Assembly (NCBI GenBank): GCA_040954595.2
Contig: CM082595.2
Coordinates: 6,572,001-6,636,000 of the forward strand
DNA from: Balanoglossus misakiensis
Lineage: Eukaryota; Hemichordata
Reading direction: 5' to 3'
Length of the DNA stretch: 64,000 nt
Shown piece by piece: positions 29,601 through 41,056 of this stretch. The notes beneath the pieces are model-generated. The model was not told the DNA's origin. It did not search any database and was given only the letters and a program-made list of their open reading frames with translations. The number at the start of each line of letters is the position of its first letter. Position 1 is the first letter of the stretch. Position numbers and translations under genes: made by a program.

Positions 29601-32030
29601 ACAGTGAGATGTAATACATGTATTACTTATAATATTTACACAACGTACCTTATTTCTCCTCGTGGCCAATATACGCCAGTCTCTGCTGTTCTGTTGCTTC
29701 TTCTAACCAAAACTACATGTAGCGATACGTGGCCGTACTTATGCTATATAACAAGGGGTTTGAGTAATAAATAAATAAATTATATTTAGACTTTGAATTC
29801 AGACGTATTCAATCATTTTCTTCGGTAGCCTACAACCCCGGGAACGCAACAACGTTTGTTTTACTTGATGCACGCGCCATATTGCTTACATGTATTTTTG
29901 TTTTCTAACTGGCAATATGGATACATGTACACCCCTTTCCTATGTAAAAAAGCTCAAATTGTGGTAAAATTTGCGTTTTGTTGTTTTGGTAAAAACATCT
30001 TATTCTTTAAAACCGCTTTTTTAAATTTTTTTTTAATTTAATGTTAAGGTTTTAAGAAGTAAAGTTTGTTCAACTTGTGGTGAAATTTGCATATTTGTAC
30101 TTTACCGGGTAGTTTTTTGCCGTTTAGGTTTTGAAATAATGTTCCGTAGAAATTGAATTTAGGATCGATTCTTTTTGTTTTTGTTTTTAAAAAAATCTTC
30201 ATTAAAACCGCTTGTCCGATTTTTAAAAATACGGTTGAAGGTTCCTTTGGGAGTCATTTGTTCATCTTGCGGTTAAATTTGTATATTTGTACTTTTGGTA
30301 ATTTTATTACTGTTTTTAGTTTAGAAATTTGCATATTCGTACTTTTTGTTCTCTTGTTATTTTTGGTTCAGAAAACATTCTCTGAAACTACTTGTTCCAT
30401 TGCAATTCCGTTGCAATAAAATGCACATGTATTCAAATTTTGTACCAGATCACTAGCTGGACCTGTCTCAGCGTTTAAGTCGGTTGTGCAACTGCGGTGA
30501 AATTTATTGTCTGCATGCTGACCGAAAAACGGGTCGCAGAAACCTATAATTCACTGGTTTAGTAGTGTCGTTTTTTTCTATTTTAATATGACACCTTTTC
30601 TAAGCTGCTGGTAGTGTGGAAGGCGAGTTTATATTATAGTAAATTTGTCCAGCAAAATGCTTGTTAGGCTTTTAATGGAAGGTTATGTCACAATGTATAC
30701 TTCTCAGTTGTTGGACAATATTGAAAGGTACGCGGTCACGGGAGATGCAAAATTAGCCACAGTTACCATGGAAACTTGAGAGCTAGCCATTGTGGATATA
30801 TCTAACCAATCGTCGCTCTTTTTCATTACTTATAGGATGAAATAGTAGACATAACAGACAAGCATATGCAGTCTTCATCATCCATTCTCCGCGTGGAATA
30901 TCAACAGGAAGAGAACAATGCGCAGACCAGTGAAGGAATTCTAGTGATATTCGTAAACCCGGAAAACCACATTCTACATCAAGATGGGTGTATGCTGCAA
31001 CCCGAAGATTCCTTCTTTGGAAGAAGACACAAGTTTCTGCTTGGAAGACCCTAAGAGAGAACGCGAGTTCTGAAAACTTTATTTTATCTCACACAATGGC
31101 TCAACAAAGATACCAAAAGATTCAGAGAGCGCTTATTGCGAATGCAAAATGTTACTGCTCCATCGTTTTCTATGAATTTTTGACTCCTGGTATTTTTTAA
31201 AATTTTCAAAACACGTCATCTCTCTTAATCTTACGGTAAACAAGTTTGGCAAAAAACTGGGAACTGACTAGGAACAGAAATTTGACACATGCATTCATGC
31301 ATAATAGTCACAACACTTACATCAGTTGCAATCAATAGTTCAAGCATAATATTTTCATTTCTGCAATTATTAATTTACAAAAGATATGTGATATAAAAAC
31401 TAATTTTAATAGTCTTTAAAGTACATGACTAAGGAATTCCGATGTTCCTATATAAAATCAGAAGTACACAAAAATAATACTTTGAATCCAAACATAAACT
31501 CAGAAAATGTATTTATAGTCAAAATCAGTGATTCCAACAAAAGTTCTCTTTTTTTTACTTACAGTTACAATAAATTATTATGTTGGCAAACATTTGTATT
31601 TGCTGTCATTTTCATCTGATAACAAATATAGTGAAAATTTTTGTTCTGTTGAGACCAATGGTTTATAGGAAATGGATCATGCAAAGTAAAATGTCTAATT
31701 GTTGATCTATACACTTTTACGCCCAACAAAATTTTATCACCTGACACTAAAATATTGCACTTCAGTTAGTCCAATCGACACATTTTGTTTTGCAGATACT
31801 TGGACGTAGTTTACATTCATCAAAGATTAATTCAAACTCTTTCGGGCACTGGAAGGCTGAAAGAAAGGAGTAATACCCGGCGATTGGTTAAGAAGACGCT
31901 CAACAACATGAAATACAACAACGATGATTATTACCACTTGCGATCAACAGAAGCAAATGTTTTTCAAATTAATTTTCACCAAACAATTATGTGGCACAAT
32001 GTGCACGGACCCAATAACAATGAACATTGA
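26537..32030 (+). CDS. Candidate three-exon gene, unknown 138-aa protein
   Basis: Proposed exons 26537-26566 (MRSPGEAFII, donor ATT|GTAAGT), 30836-30987 (acceptor ACTTATAG, donor GATGG|GTGTAT) and 31796-32030 (acceptor TTTTGCAG, stop TGA). The phases join (0, 2) to give an open frame of 417 nt. The last exon is followed four bases later by AATAAA and by two more such signals. I do not recognise the protein. The middle part has alternating hydrophobic stretches (GILVIFVNP), the third exon is basic (RLKERSNTRRLVKK), and the tail is rich in Asn and His. No signal peptide or membrane segment is evident. The last two exons are better supported than the first. Confidence 0.35.
27292..27297 (-). terminator. 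Polyadenylation signal of the secreted six-Cys gene
   Basis: AATAAA on the minus strand, 72 bases after the predicted TAG stop in the terminal exon. Confidence 0.6.
27369..27376 (-). CDS. Six-Cys gene: end of coding sequence in terminal exon
   Basis: A very good acceptor (pyrimidine tract then CCAG) opens a terminal exon. Spliced in phase 1 it adds Gly-Asp and stops at TAG 27371-27369. The rest of the exon is 3' UTR up to the AATAAA at 27297-27292. Confidence 0.6.
27369..29041 (-). CDS. Small secreted six-cysteine protein, four coding exons (85 or 91 aa)
   Basis: Minus-strand exons: 29041-28973, 28463-28380, 28011-27915 and 27376-27369. The first encodes a signal peptide (MKTLLVIIAVSFALLATVGA, cleavage likely before KRQ). 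The next two encode the mature part with cysteines spaced C-x11-C-x10-C-x8-C-x7-C-x17-C. Donors are GTCAGT, GTAAGG and GTGAGA; acceptors are TTGTTGTAG, TTTCACAG and TTTCTTTCCAG. A 5' leader exon, TATA box and AATAAA complete the gene. If the last donor is not used, the frame reads on to a TAA at 27889, giving 91 aa. I do not recognise the family; the spacing loosely recalls small invertebrate DUF19-like secreted proteins. No dibasic processing site is evident besides the KR next to the signal cleavage. Confidence 0.75.
27889..28011 (-). CDS. Six-Cys gene: third coding exon (cysteines 4-6)
   Basis: Acceptor TTTCACAG at 28012. Encodes SMLDCAMGEDTDCELHYDP and ends with VDKACS. The GTGAGA donor falls after 27915. 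Unspliced read-through to TAA at 27889 would add GEKFAFSS instead. Confidence 0.75.
   Translation of the reverse strand, partial: SMLDCAMGEDTDCELHYDPLIALKMSVDKACSGEKFAFSS
28380..28463 (-). CDS. Six-Cys gene: second coding exon (cysteines 1-3)
   Basis: An 84-nt phase-0 exon between TTGTTGTAG and AAG|GTAAGG. Encodes CERLESVMILQQCDDKELF and GSCDYYK. Confidence 0.8.
28973..29049 (-). CDS. Six-Cys gene: signal-peptide exon
   Basis: Acceptor ATTCAACAG ends at 29050. Eight leader bases precede ATG at 29041. The 23 codons (29041-28973) encode a short basic start, a hydrophobic core and an Ala-x-x-x-Gly-Ala cleavage region. Donor CAG|GTCAGT in phase 0. Confidence 0.8.
29649..29716 (-). other. Six-Cys gene: probable 5' untranslated exon
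   Basis: Sequence from about 30 bases after the TATA box to a strong donor, AAG|GTACGT, at 29649/29648. It contains no ATG in good context. The start is estimated from TATA spacing. Confidence 0.55.
29744..29750 (-). promoter_or_regulatory. TATA box (TATATAG) of the six-Cys gene
   Basis: TTATATAG on the minus strand lies about 100 bases before the leader-exon donor and in the right direction. TATA-type promoters fit a strongly or tissue-specifically expressed secretory gene. Confidence 0.6.
29950..30515. repeat. Diverged direct repeats with a TTGTGGTGAAATTTGC motif
   Basis: A motif of the form (G)TTCAACTTGTGGTGAAATTT recurs at about 29952, 30068, 30260 and 30485, with AAAACCGCTT and TATTTGTACTTT motifs in between. 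Spacing is irregular (117, 192 and 225 bases), so this is an old, decayed tandem repeat. Confidence 0.55.
30720..30812. repeat. Truncated MITE family B fragment
   Basis: AAGGTACGCGGTCACG, GTTACCATGG and AGCTAGCCAT match the left half of family B (12818-13010). The right half is missing. It ends just before the acceptor of the exon at 30836. Confidence 0.5.
30836..30987 (+). CDS. Candidate second exon of the unknown gene
   Basis: Acceptor TTTCATTACTTATAG; frame DEIVDITDKHMQSSSS through GILVIFVNPENHILHQDG; donor GG|GTGTAT in phase 2. Without the donor the frame continues to a TAA at 31054 (62 aa from the internal ATG at 30866), so this could instead be a terminal or single exon. Confidence 0.45.
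31796..32030 (+). CDS. Candidate terminal exon of the unknown gene
   Basis: Strong acceptor CATTTTGTTTTGCAG, a 78-codon open frame entered in phase 2 (YLDVVYIHQRL..., basic RLKERSNTRRLVKK segment) and TGA at 32028-32030. AATAAA follows almost at once. Confidence 0.5.
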
Positions 32031-32033
32031 CTA

Positions 32034-32072
32034 AATAAAATACTCTGAATCAATTAATAAAATATAAATAAA
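32034..32072 (+). terminator. Cluster of three AATAAA signals
   Basis: AATAAA at 32034-32039, 32056-32061 and 32067-32072, right after the stop of the unknown gene and within 75-110 bases of the satellite edge. Confidence 0.6.
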
Positions 32073-32096
32073 AACGTCCCTCTGACGTCAATACAG

Positions 32097-32145
32097 CATG
32101 TGCAAAAGCAGCAATTATTAGATCCATATGCATATGCTGCACATG
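32097..32145. repeat. Imperfect inverted repeat at the satellite border
   Basis: CATGTGC (32097-32103) faces GCACATG (32139-32145), with a perfect 12-base palindrome CATATGCATATG at 32125-32136 between them. It abuts the first degenerate satellite unit. Confidence 0.6.
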
Positions 32146-32770
32146 TTGATTTTCATGAGCTATAACCCATGATTTTTTTTTTTCAAAAATCGACGAAATT
32201 TTGACATTTCGCAAAGTCGAAAAATCGTCATTATTTGATGATTTGATGATTTTCATGAGCTATAACCCATGATTTTTTTCAAAAATCGACGAAATTTTGA
32301 CATTTCGCAAAGTCGAAAAATTGTCATTATTTGATGATTTTCATGAGCTATGACTCATGATTTTTTTCAAAAATTGACGAAATTTTTATATTTCGCAAAG
32401 TCTAAAAATTGTCATTTTTGATGATTTTCATGAGCTATAACCCATGATTTTTTTTCAAAAATCGACGTAATTTTTACATTTCGCAAAGTCGAAAAATTGC
32501 CATTTTTTGATGATTTCCATGATTTTTTTTCGAAAATCGACGTAATTTTGACATTTCGCAGAGTCGAAAAGTTGTCATTTTTTGATGATTCTCATGAGCT
32601 ATAACCCATGATTTTTTACGGAAACCGACGAAATTTTGACATTTCGCAAAGTCGAAAAATTGTCATTTTTTTATGATTTTCATAAGCTGTAACCCATGAT
32701 TTTTTTCGGAAATCGACGAAATTTTGAAAATTAGCAAAGTCGAAAAATTGTCATTTATTGATGATTTTCA
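32146..32770. repeat. Degenerate left edge of the 88-bp satellite
   Basis: About seven units with the CATGAGCTATAACCCATGA core, T-rich spacers and GACGAAATTTTGACATTTCGC in place of the array consensus. Unit length varies from about 75 to 100 bases. Both the core (GAGC instead of GGGC) and the spacer differ from the homogeneous array. Such decay is expected at an array border, where homogenisation fails. Confidence 0.9.
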
Positions 32771-33589
32771 TGAGCTATAACCCATGGTTTTTATCAAAAA
32801 ATGACCAAATTTTCAAAATTCGCAAAGTCGAAAAATCGTCGATTTTGGATGATTTTCATGGGCTATAACCCATGGTTTTTATCAAAAAATGACCAAATTT
32901 TCAAAATTCGCAAAGTCGAAAAATCGTCGATTTTGGATGATTTTCATGGGCTATAACCCATGGTTTTTATCAAAAAATGACCAAATTTTCAAAATTCGCA
33001 AAGTCGAAAAATCGTCGATTTTGGATGATTTTCATGGGCTATAACCCATGGTTTTTATCAAAAAATGACCAAATTTTCAAAATTCGCAAAGTCGAAAAAT
33101 CGTCGATTTTGGATGATTTTCATGGGCTATAACCCATGGTTTTTATCAAAAAATGACCAAATTTTCAAAATTCGCAAAGTCGAAAAATCGTCGATTTTGG
33201 ATGATTTTCATGGGCTATAACCCATGGTTTTTATCAAAAAATGACCAAATTATCAAAATTCGCAAAGTCGAAAAATCGTCGATTTTGGATGATTTTTATG
33301 GGCTATAACCCATGGTTTTTATCAAAAAATGACCAAATTTTCAAAATTCGCAAAGTCGAAAAATCGTCGATTTTGGATGATTTTCATGGGCTATAACCCA
33401 TGGTTTTTATCAAAAAATGACCAAATTTTCAAAATTCGCAAAGTCGAAAAATCGTCGATTTTGGATGATTTTCATGGGCTATAACCCATGGTTTTTATCA
33501 AAAAATGACCAAATTTTCAAAATTCGCAAAGTCGAAAAATCGTCGATTTTGGATGATTTTCATGGGCTATAACCCATGGTTTTTATCAA

Positions 33590-34205
33590 AAATGACTTAA
33601 TTTTCAAAATTCGCAAAGTCGAAAAATCGTCGATTTTGGATGATTTTCATGGTCTATAACCCATGGTTTTTATCAAAAAATGACCAAATTTTCAAAATTC
33701 GCAAAGTCGAAAAATCGTCGATTTTGGATGATTTTCATGGGCTATAACCCATGGTTTTTATCAAAAAATGACCAAATTTTCAAAATTCGCAAAGACGAAA
33801 AATCGTCGATTTTGGATGATTTTCATGGGCTATAACCCATGGTTTTTATCAAAAAATGACCAAATTTTCAAAATTCGCAAAGTCGAAAAATCGTCGATTT
33901 TGGATGATTTTCATGGGCTATAACCCATGGTTTTTATCAAAAAATGACCAAATTTTCAAAATTCGCAAAGTCGAAAAATCGTCGATTTTGGATGATTTTC
34001 ATGGGCTATAACCCATGGTTTTTATCAAAAATGACCTAATTTTCAAAATTCGCAAAGTCGAAAAATCGTCGATTTTGGATGATTTTCATGGGCTATAACC
34101 CATGGTTTTTATCAAAAATGACTTAATTTTCAAAATTCGCAAAGTCGAAAAATCGTCGATTTTGGATGATTTTCATGGTCTATAACCCATGGTTTTTATC
34201 AAAAA
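33590..34205. repeat. Six-monomer higher-order repeat, about 526 bp
   Basis: The pair of variants GACTTAATTTTC then TGGTCTATAACC appears at 33594/33650 and again at 34120/34176, a shift of 526 bases (six monomers with two single-base losses). Confidence 0.65.
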
Positions 34206-36052
34206 ATGACCAAATTTTCAAAATTCGCAAAGTCGAAAAATCGTCGATTTTGGATGATTTTCATGGGCTATAACCCATGGTTTTTATCAAAAAATGACCA
34301 AATTTTCAAAATTCGCAAAGTCGAAAAATCGTCGATTTTGGATGATTTTCATGGGCTATAACCAATGGTTTTTATCAAAAATGACCTAATTTTCAAAATT
34401 CGCAAAGTCGAAAAATCGTCGATTTTGGATGATTTTCATGGGCTATAACCCATGGTTTTTATCAAAAAATGACCAAATTTTCAAAATTCGCAAAGTCGAA
34501 AAATCGTTGATTTTGGATGATTTTCATGGGCTATAACCCATGGTTTTTATCAAAAAATGACCAAATTTTCAAAATTCGCAAAGTCGAAAAATCGTCGATT
34601 TTGGATGATTTTCATGGGCTATAACCCATGGTTTTTATCAAAAAATGACCAAATTTTCAAAATTCGCAAAGTCGAAAAATCGTCGATTTTGGATGATTTT
34701 CATGGGCTATAACCCATGGTTTTTATCAAAAAATGACCAAATTTTCAAAATTCGCAAAGTGGAAAAATCCACAATTTTGGATGATTTTCATGGGCTATAA
34801 CCCATGGTTTTTATCAAAAAATGACCAAATTTTCATAATTCGCAAAGTCGAAAAATCGTCGATTTTGGATGATTTTCATGGGCTATAACCATGGTTTTTA
34901 TCAAAAAATGACCAAATTTTCAAAATTCGCAAAGTCGAAAAATCGTCGATTTTGGATGATTTTCATGGGCTATAACCCATGGTTTTTATCAAAAAATGAC
35001 CAAATTTTCAAAATTCGCAAAGTCGAAAAATCGTCGATTTTGGATGATTTTCATGGGCTATAACCCATGGTTTTTATCAAAAAATGACCAAATTTTCAAA
35101 ATTCGCAAAGTCGCAAAATCGTCGATTTTGGATGATTTTCATGGTCTATAACCCATGTTTTTTTATCAAAAAATGACCAAATTTTCAAAATTCGCAAAGT
35201 CGCAAAATCGTCGATTTTGGATGATTTTCATGGGCTATAACCCATGGTTTTTATCAAAAAATGACCAAATTTTCGTAATTCGCAAAGTCGAAAAATCGTC
35301 GATTTTGGATGATTTTCATGGGCTATAACCCATGGTTTTTATCAAAAAATGACCAAATTTTCATAATTCGCAAAGTCGCCAAATCGTCGATTTTGGATGA
35401 TTTTCATGGGCTATAACCCATGGTTTTTATCAAAAAATGACCAAGTTTTCAAAATTCGCAAAGTCACCAAATCGTCGATTTTGGATGATTTTCATGGGCT
35501 ATAACCCATGGTTTTTATCAAAAAATGACCAAATTTTCAAAATTCGCAAAGTCGAAAAATCGTCGATTTTGGATGATTTTCATGGGCTATAACCCATGGT
35601 TTTTATCAAAAAATGACCAAATTTTCATAATTCGCAAAGTCGAAAAATCGTCGATTTTGGATGATTTTCATGGGCTATAACCCATGGTTTTTATCAAAAA
35701 ATGACCAAATTTTCATAATTCGCAAAGTCGAAAAATCGTCGATTTTGGATGATTTTCATGGGCTATAACCCATGGTTTTTATCAAAAAATGACCAAATTT
35801 TCAAAATTCGCAAAGTCGAAAAATCGTCGATTTTGGATGATTTTCATGGGCTATAACCCATGGTTTTTATCAAAAAATGACCAAATTTTCAAAATTCGCA
35901 AAGTCGAAAAATCGTCGATTTTGGATGATTTTCATGGGCTATAACCCATGGTTTTTATCAAAAAATGACCAAATTTTCAAAATTCGCAAAGTCGAAAAAT
36001 CGTCGATTTTGGATGATTTTCATGGGCTATAACCCATGGTTTTTATCAAAAA

Positions 36053-39000
36053 ATGACCAAATTTTCAAAATTCGCAAAGTCGCAAAATCGTCGATTTTGG
36101 ATGATTTTCATGGTCTATAACCCATGTTTTTTTTATCAAAAAATGACCAAATTTTCAAAATTCGCAAAGTCGCAAAATCGTCGATTTTGGATGATTTTCA
36201 TGGGCTATAACCCATGGTTTTTATCAAAAAATGACCAAATTTTCGTAATTCGCAAAGTCGAAAAATCGTCGATTTTGGATGATTTTCATGGGCTATAACC
36301 CATGGTTTTTATCAAAAAATGACCAAATTTTCATAATTCGCAAAGTCGCCAAATCGTCGATTTTGGATGATTTTCATGGGCTATAACCCAGGGTTTTTAT
36401 CAAAAAATGACCAAATTTTCAAAATTCGCAAAGTCGAAAAATCGTCGATTTTGGATGATTTTCATGGGCTATAACCCATGGTTTTTATCAAAAAATGACC
36501 AAATTTTCAAAATTCGCAAAGTCGAAAAATCGTCGATTTTGGATGATTTTCATGGGCTATAACCCATGGTTTTTATCTAAAAATGACCAAATTTTCAAAA
36601 TTCGCAAAGTCGCAAAATCGTCGATTTTGGATGATTTTCATGGGCTATAACCCATGGTTTTTATCAAAAAATGACAAAATTTTCATAATTCGCAAAGTCG
36701 CAAAATCGTCGATTTTGGATGATTTTCATGGGCTATAACCCATGGTTTTTATCAAAAAATGACCAAGTTTTCAAAATTCGCAAAGTCGAAAAATCGACGA
36801 TTTTGGATGATTTTCATGGGCTATAACCCAGGGTTTTTATCAAAAAATGACCAAGTTTTCAAAATTCGCAAAGTCGAAAAATCGACGATTTTGGATGATT
36901 TTCATGGGCTATAACCCAGGGTTTTTATCAAAAAATGACCAAATTTTCATAACTCGCAAAGTCGAAAAATCGACGATTTTGGATGATTTTCATGGGCTAT
37001 AACCCATGGTTTTTATCAAAAAATGACCAAATTTTCAAAATTCGCAAAGTCGAAAAATCGTCGATTTTGGATGATTTTCATGGGCTATAACCCATGGTTT
37101 TTATCAAAAAATGACCAAGTTTTCAAAATTCGCAAAGTCGAAAAATCGACGATTTTGGATGATTTTCATGGGCTATAACCCAGGGTTTTTATCAAAAAAT
37201 GACCAAATTTTCATAACTCGCAAAGTCGAAAAATCGACGATTTTGGATGATTTTCATGGGCTATAACCCATGGTTTTTATCAAAAAATGACCAAATTTTC
37301 AAAATTCGCAAAGTCGAAAAATCGTCGATTTTGGATGATTTTCATGGGCTATAACCCATGGTTTTTATCAAAAAATGACCAAATTTTCAAAATTCGCAAA
37401 GTCGAAAAATCGTCGATTTTGGATGATTTTCATGGGCTATAACCCATGGTTTTTATCAAAAAATGACCAAATTTTCAAAATTCGCAAAGTCGAAAAATCG
37501 TCGATTTTGGATGATTTTCATGGGCTATAACCCATGGTTTTTATCAAAAAATGACCAAATTTTCATAATTCGCAAAGTCGAAAAATCCACAATTTTGGAT
37601 GATTTTCATGGGCTATAACCCATGGTTTTTATCAAAAAATGACCAAATTTTCATAATTCGCAAAGTCGAAAAATCGTCGATTTTGGATGATTTTCATGGG
37701 CTATAACCCATGGTTTTTATCAAAAAATGACCAAATTTTCAAAATTCGCAAAGTCGAAAAATCGTCGATTTTGGATGATTTTCATGGGCTATAACCCATG
37801 GTTTTTATCAAAAAATGACCAAATTTTCAAAATTCGCAAAGTCGAAAAATCGTCGATTTTGGATGATTTTCATGGGCTATAACCCATGGTTTTTATCAAA
37901 AAATGACCAAATTTTCATAATTCGCAAAGTCGAAAAATCCACAATTTTGGATGATTTTCATGGGCTATAACCCATGGTTTTTATCAAAAAATGACCAAAT
38001 TTTCATAATTCGCAAAGTCGAAAAATCGTCGATTTTGGATGATTTTCATGGGCTATAACCCATGGTTTTTATCAAAAAATGACCAAATTTTCAAAATTCG
38101 CAAAGTCGAAAAATCGTCGATTTTGGATGATTTTCATGGGCTATAACCCATGGTTTTTATCAAAAAATGACCAAATTTTCAAAATTCGCAAAGTCGAAAA
38201 ATCGTCGATTTTGGATGATTTTCATGGGCTATAACCCATGGTTTTTATCAAAAAATGACCAAATTTTCAAAATTCGCAAAGTCGCAAAATCGTCGATTTT
38301 GGATGATTTTCATGGTCTATAACCCATGTTTTTTTTATCAAAAAATGACCAAATTTTCAAAATTCGCAAAGTCGAAAAATCGTCGATTTTGGATGATTTT
38401 CATGGGCTATAACCCATGGTTTTTATCAAAAAATGACCAAATTTTCAAAATTCGCAAAGTCGAAAAATCGTCGATTTTGGATGATTTTCATGGGCTATAA
38501 CCCATGGTTTTTATCAAAAAATGACCAAATTTTCAAAATTCGCAAAGTCGCAAAATCGTCGATTTTGGATGATTTTCATGGTCTATAACCCATGTTTTTT
38601 TTATCAAAAAATGACCAAATTTTCAAAATTCGCAAAGTCGCAAAATCGTCGATTTTGGATGATTTTCATGGGCTATAACCCATGGTTTTTATCAAAAAAT
38701 GACCAAATTTTCGTAATTCGCAAAGTCGAAAAATCGTCGATTTTGGATGATTTTCATGGGCTATAACCCATGGTTTTTATCAAAAAATGACCAAATTTTC
38801 ATAATTCGCAAAGTCGCCAAATCGTCGATTTTGGATGATTTTCATGGGCTATAACCCAGGGTTTTTATCAAAAAATGACCAAATTTTCAAAATTCGCAAA
38901 GTCGAAAAATCGTCGATTTTGGATGATTTTCATGGGCTATAACCCATGGTTTTTATCAAAAAATGACCAAATTTTCAAAATTCGCAAAGTCGAAAAATCG

Positions 39001-41056
39001 TCGATTTTGGATGATTTTCATGGGCTATAACCCATGGTTTTTATCAAAAAATGACCAAATTTTCAAAATTCGCAAAGTCGCAAAATCGTCGATTTTGGAT
39101 GATTTTCATGGGCTATAACCCATGGTTTTTATCAAAAAATGACAAAATTTTCATAATTCGCAAAGTCGCAAAATCGTCGATTTTGGATGATTTTCATGGG
39201 CTATAACCCATGGTTTTTATCAAAAAATGACCAAGTTTTCAAAATTCGCAAAGTCGAAAAATCGACGATTTTGGATGATTTTCATGGGCTATAACCCAGG
39301 GTTTTTATCAAAAAATGACCAAGTTTTCAAAATTCGCAAAGTCGAAAAATCGACGATTTTGGATGATTTTCATGGGCTATAACCCAGGGTTTTTATCAAA
39401 AAATGACCAAATTTTCATAACTCGCAAAGTCGAAAAATCGACGATTTTGGATGATTTTCATGGGCTATAACCCATGGTTTTTATCAAAAAATGACCAAAT
39501 TTTCAAAATTCGCAAAGTCGAAAAATCGTCGATTTTGGATGATTTTCATGGGCTATAACCCATGGTTTTTATCAAAAAATGACCAAGTTTTCAAAATTCG
39601 CAAAGTCGAAAAATCGACGATTTTGGATGATTTTCATGGGCTATAACCCAGGGTTTTTATCAAAAAATGACCAAATTTTCATAACTCGCAAAGTCGAAAA
39701 ATCGACGATTTTGGATGATTTTCATGGGCTATAACCCATGGTTTTTATCAAAAAATGACCAAATTTTCAAAATTCGCAAAGTCGAAAAATCGTCGATTTT
39801 GGATGATTTTCATGGGCTATAACCCATGGTTTTTATCAAAAAATGACCAAATTTTCAAAATTCGCAAAGTCGAAAAATCGTCGATTTTGGATGATTTTCA
39901 TGGGCTATAACCCATGGTTTTTATCAAAAAATGACCAAATTTTCAAAATTCGCAAAGTCGAAAAATCGTCGATTTTGGATGATTTTCATGGGCTATAACC
40001 CATGGTTTTTATCAAAAAATGACCAAATTTTCATAATTCGCAAAGTCGAAAAATCCACAATTTTGGATGATTTTCATGGGCTATAACCCATGGTTTTTAT
40101 CAAAAAATGACCAAATTTTCATAATTCGCAAAGTCGAAAAATCGTCGATTTTGGATGATTTTCATGGGCTATAACCCATGGTTTTTATCAAAAAATGACC
40201 AAATTTTCAAAATTCGCAAAGTCGAAAAATCGTCGATTTTGGATGATTTTCATGGGCTATAACCCATGGCTTTTATCAAAAAATGACCAAATTTTCATAA
40301 TTCGCAAAGTCGAAAAATCGTCGATTTTGGATGATTTTCATGGGCTATAACCCATGGTTTTTATCAAAAAATGACCAAATTTTCAAAATTCGCAAAGTCG
40401 AAAAATCGTCGATTTTGGATGATTTTCATGGGCTATAACCCATGGTTTTTATCAAAAAATGACCAAATTTTCATAATTCGCAAAGTCGAAAAATCCACAA
40501 TTTTGGATGATTTTCATGGGCTATAACCCATGGTTTTTATCAAAAAATGACCAAATTTTCATAATTCGCAAAGTCGAAAAATCGTCGATTTTGGATGATT
40601 TTCATGGGCTATAACCCATGGTTTTTATCAAAAAATGACCAAATTTTCAAAATTCGCAAAGTCGAAAAATCGTCGATTTTGGATGATTTTCATGGGCTAT
40701 AACCCATGGTTTTTATCAAAAAATGACCAAATTTTCAAAATTCGCAAAGTCGAAAAATCGTCGATTTTGGATGATTTTCATGGGCTATAACCCATGGTTT
40801 TTATCAAAAAATGACCAAATTTTCAAAATTCGCAAAGTCGCAAAATCGTCGATTTTGGATGATTTTCATGGTCTATAACCCATGTTTTTTTTATCAAAAA
40901 ATGACCAAATTTTCAAAATTCGCAAAGTCGAAAAATCGTCGATTTTGGATGATTTTCATGGGCTATAACCCATGGTTTTTATCAAAAAATGACCAAATTT
41001 TCGTAATTCGCAAAGTCGAAAAATCGTCGATTTTGGATGATTTTCATGGGCTATAA
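36053..41056. repeat. About 28-monomer higher-order duplication
   Basis: The variant series from 36053 (CGCAAAATCG, GTCTATAACCCATGTTTTTTTT, TCGTAATTCG, GTCGCCAAATCG, CCCAGGG, GACAAAATTTTC, AACTCGC, CCACAATTTT) recurs in order from 38521 at a shift of 2468 bases. After an added monomer near 40.3 kb the shift becomes 2556 (38255 to 40811). Confidence 0.8.
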
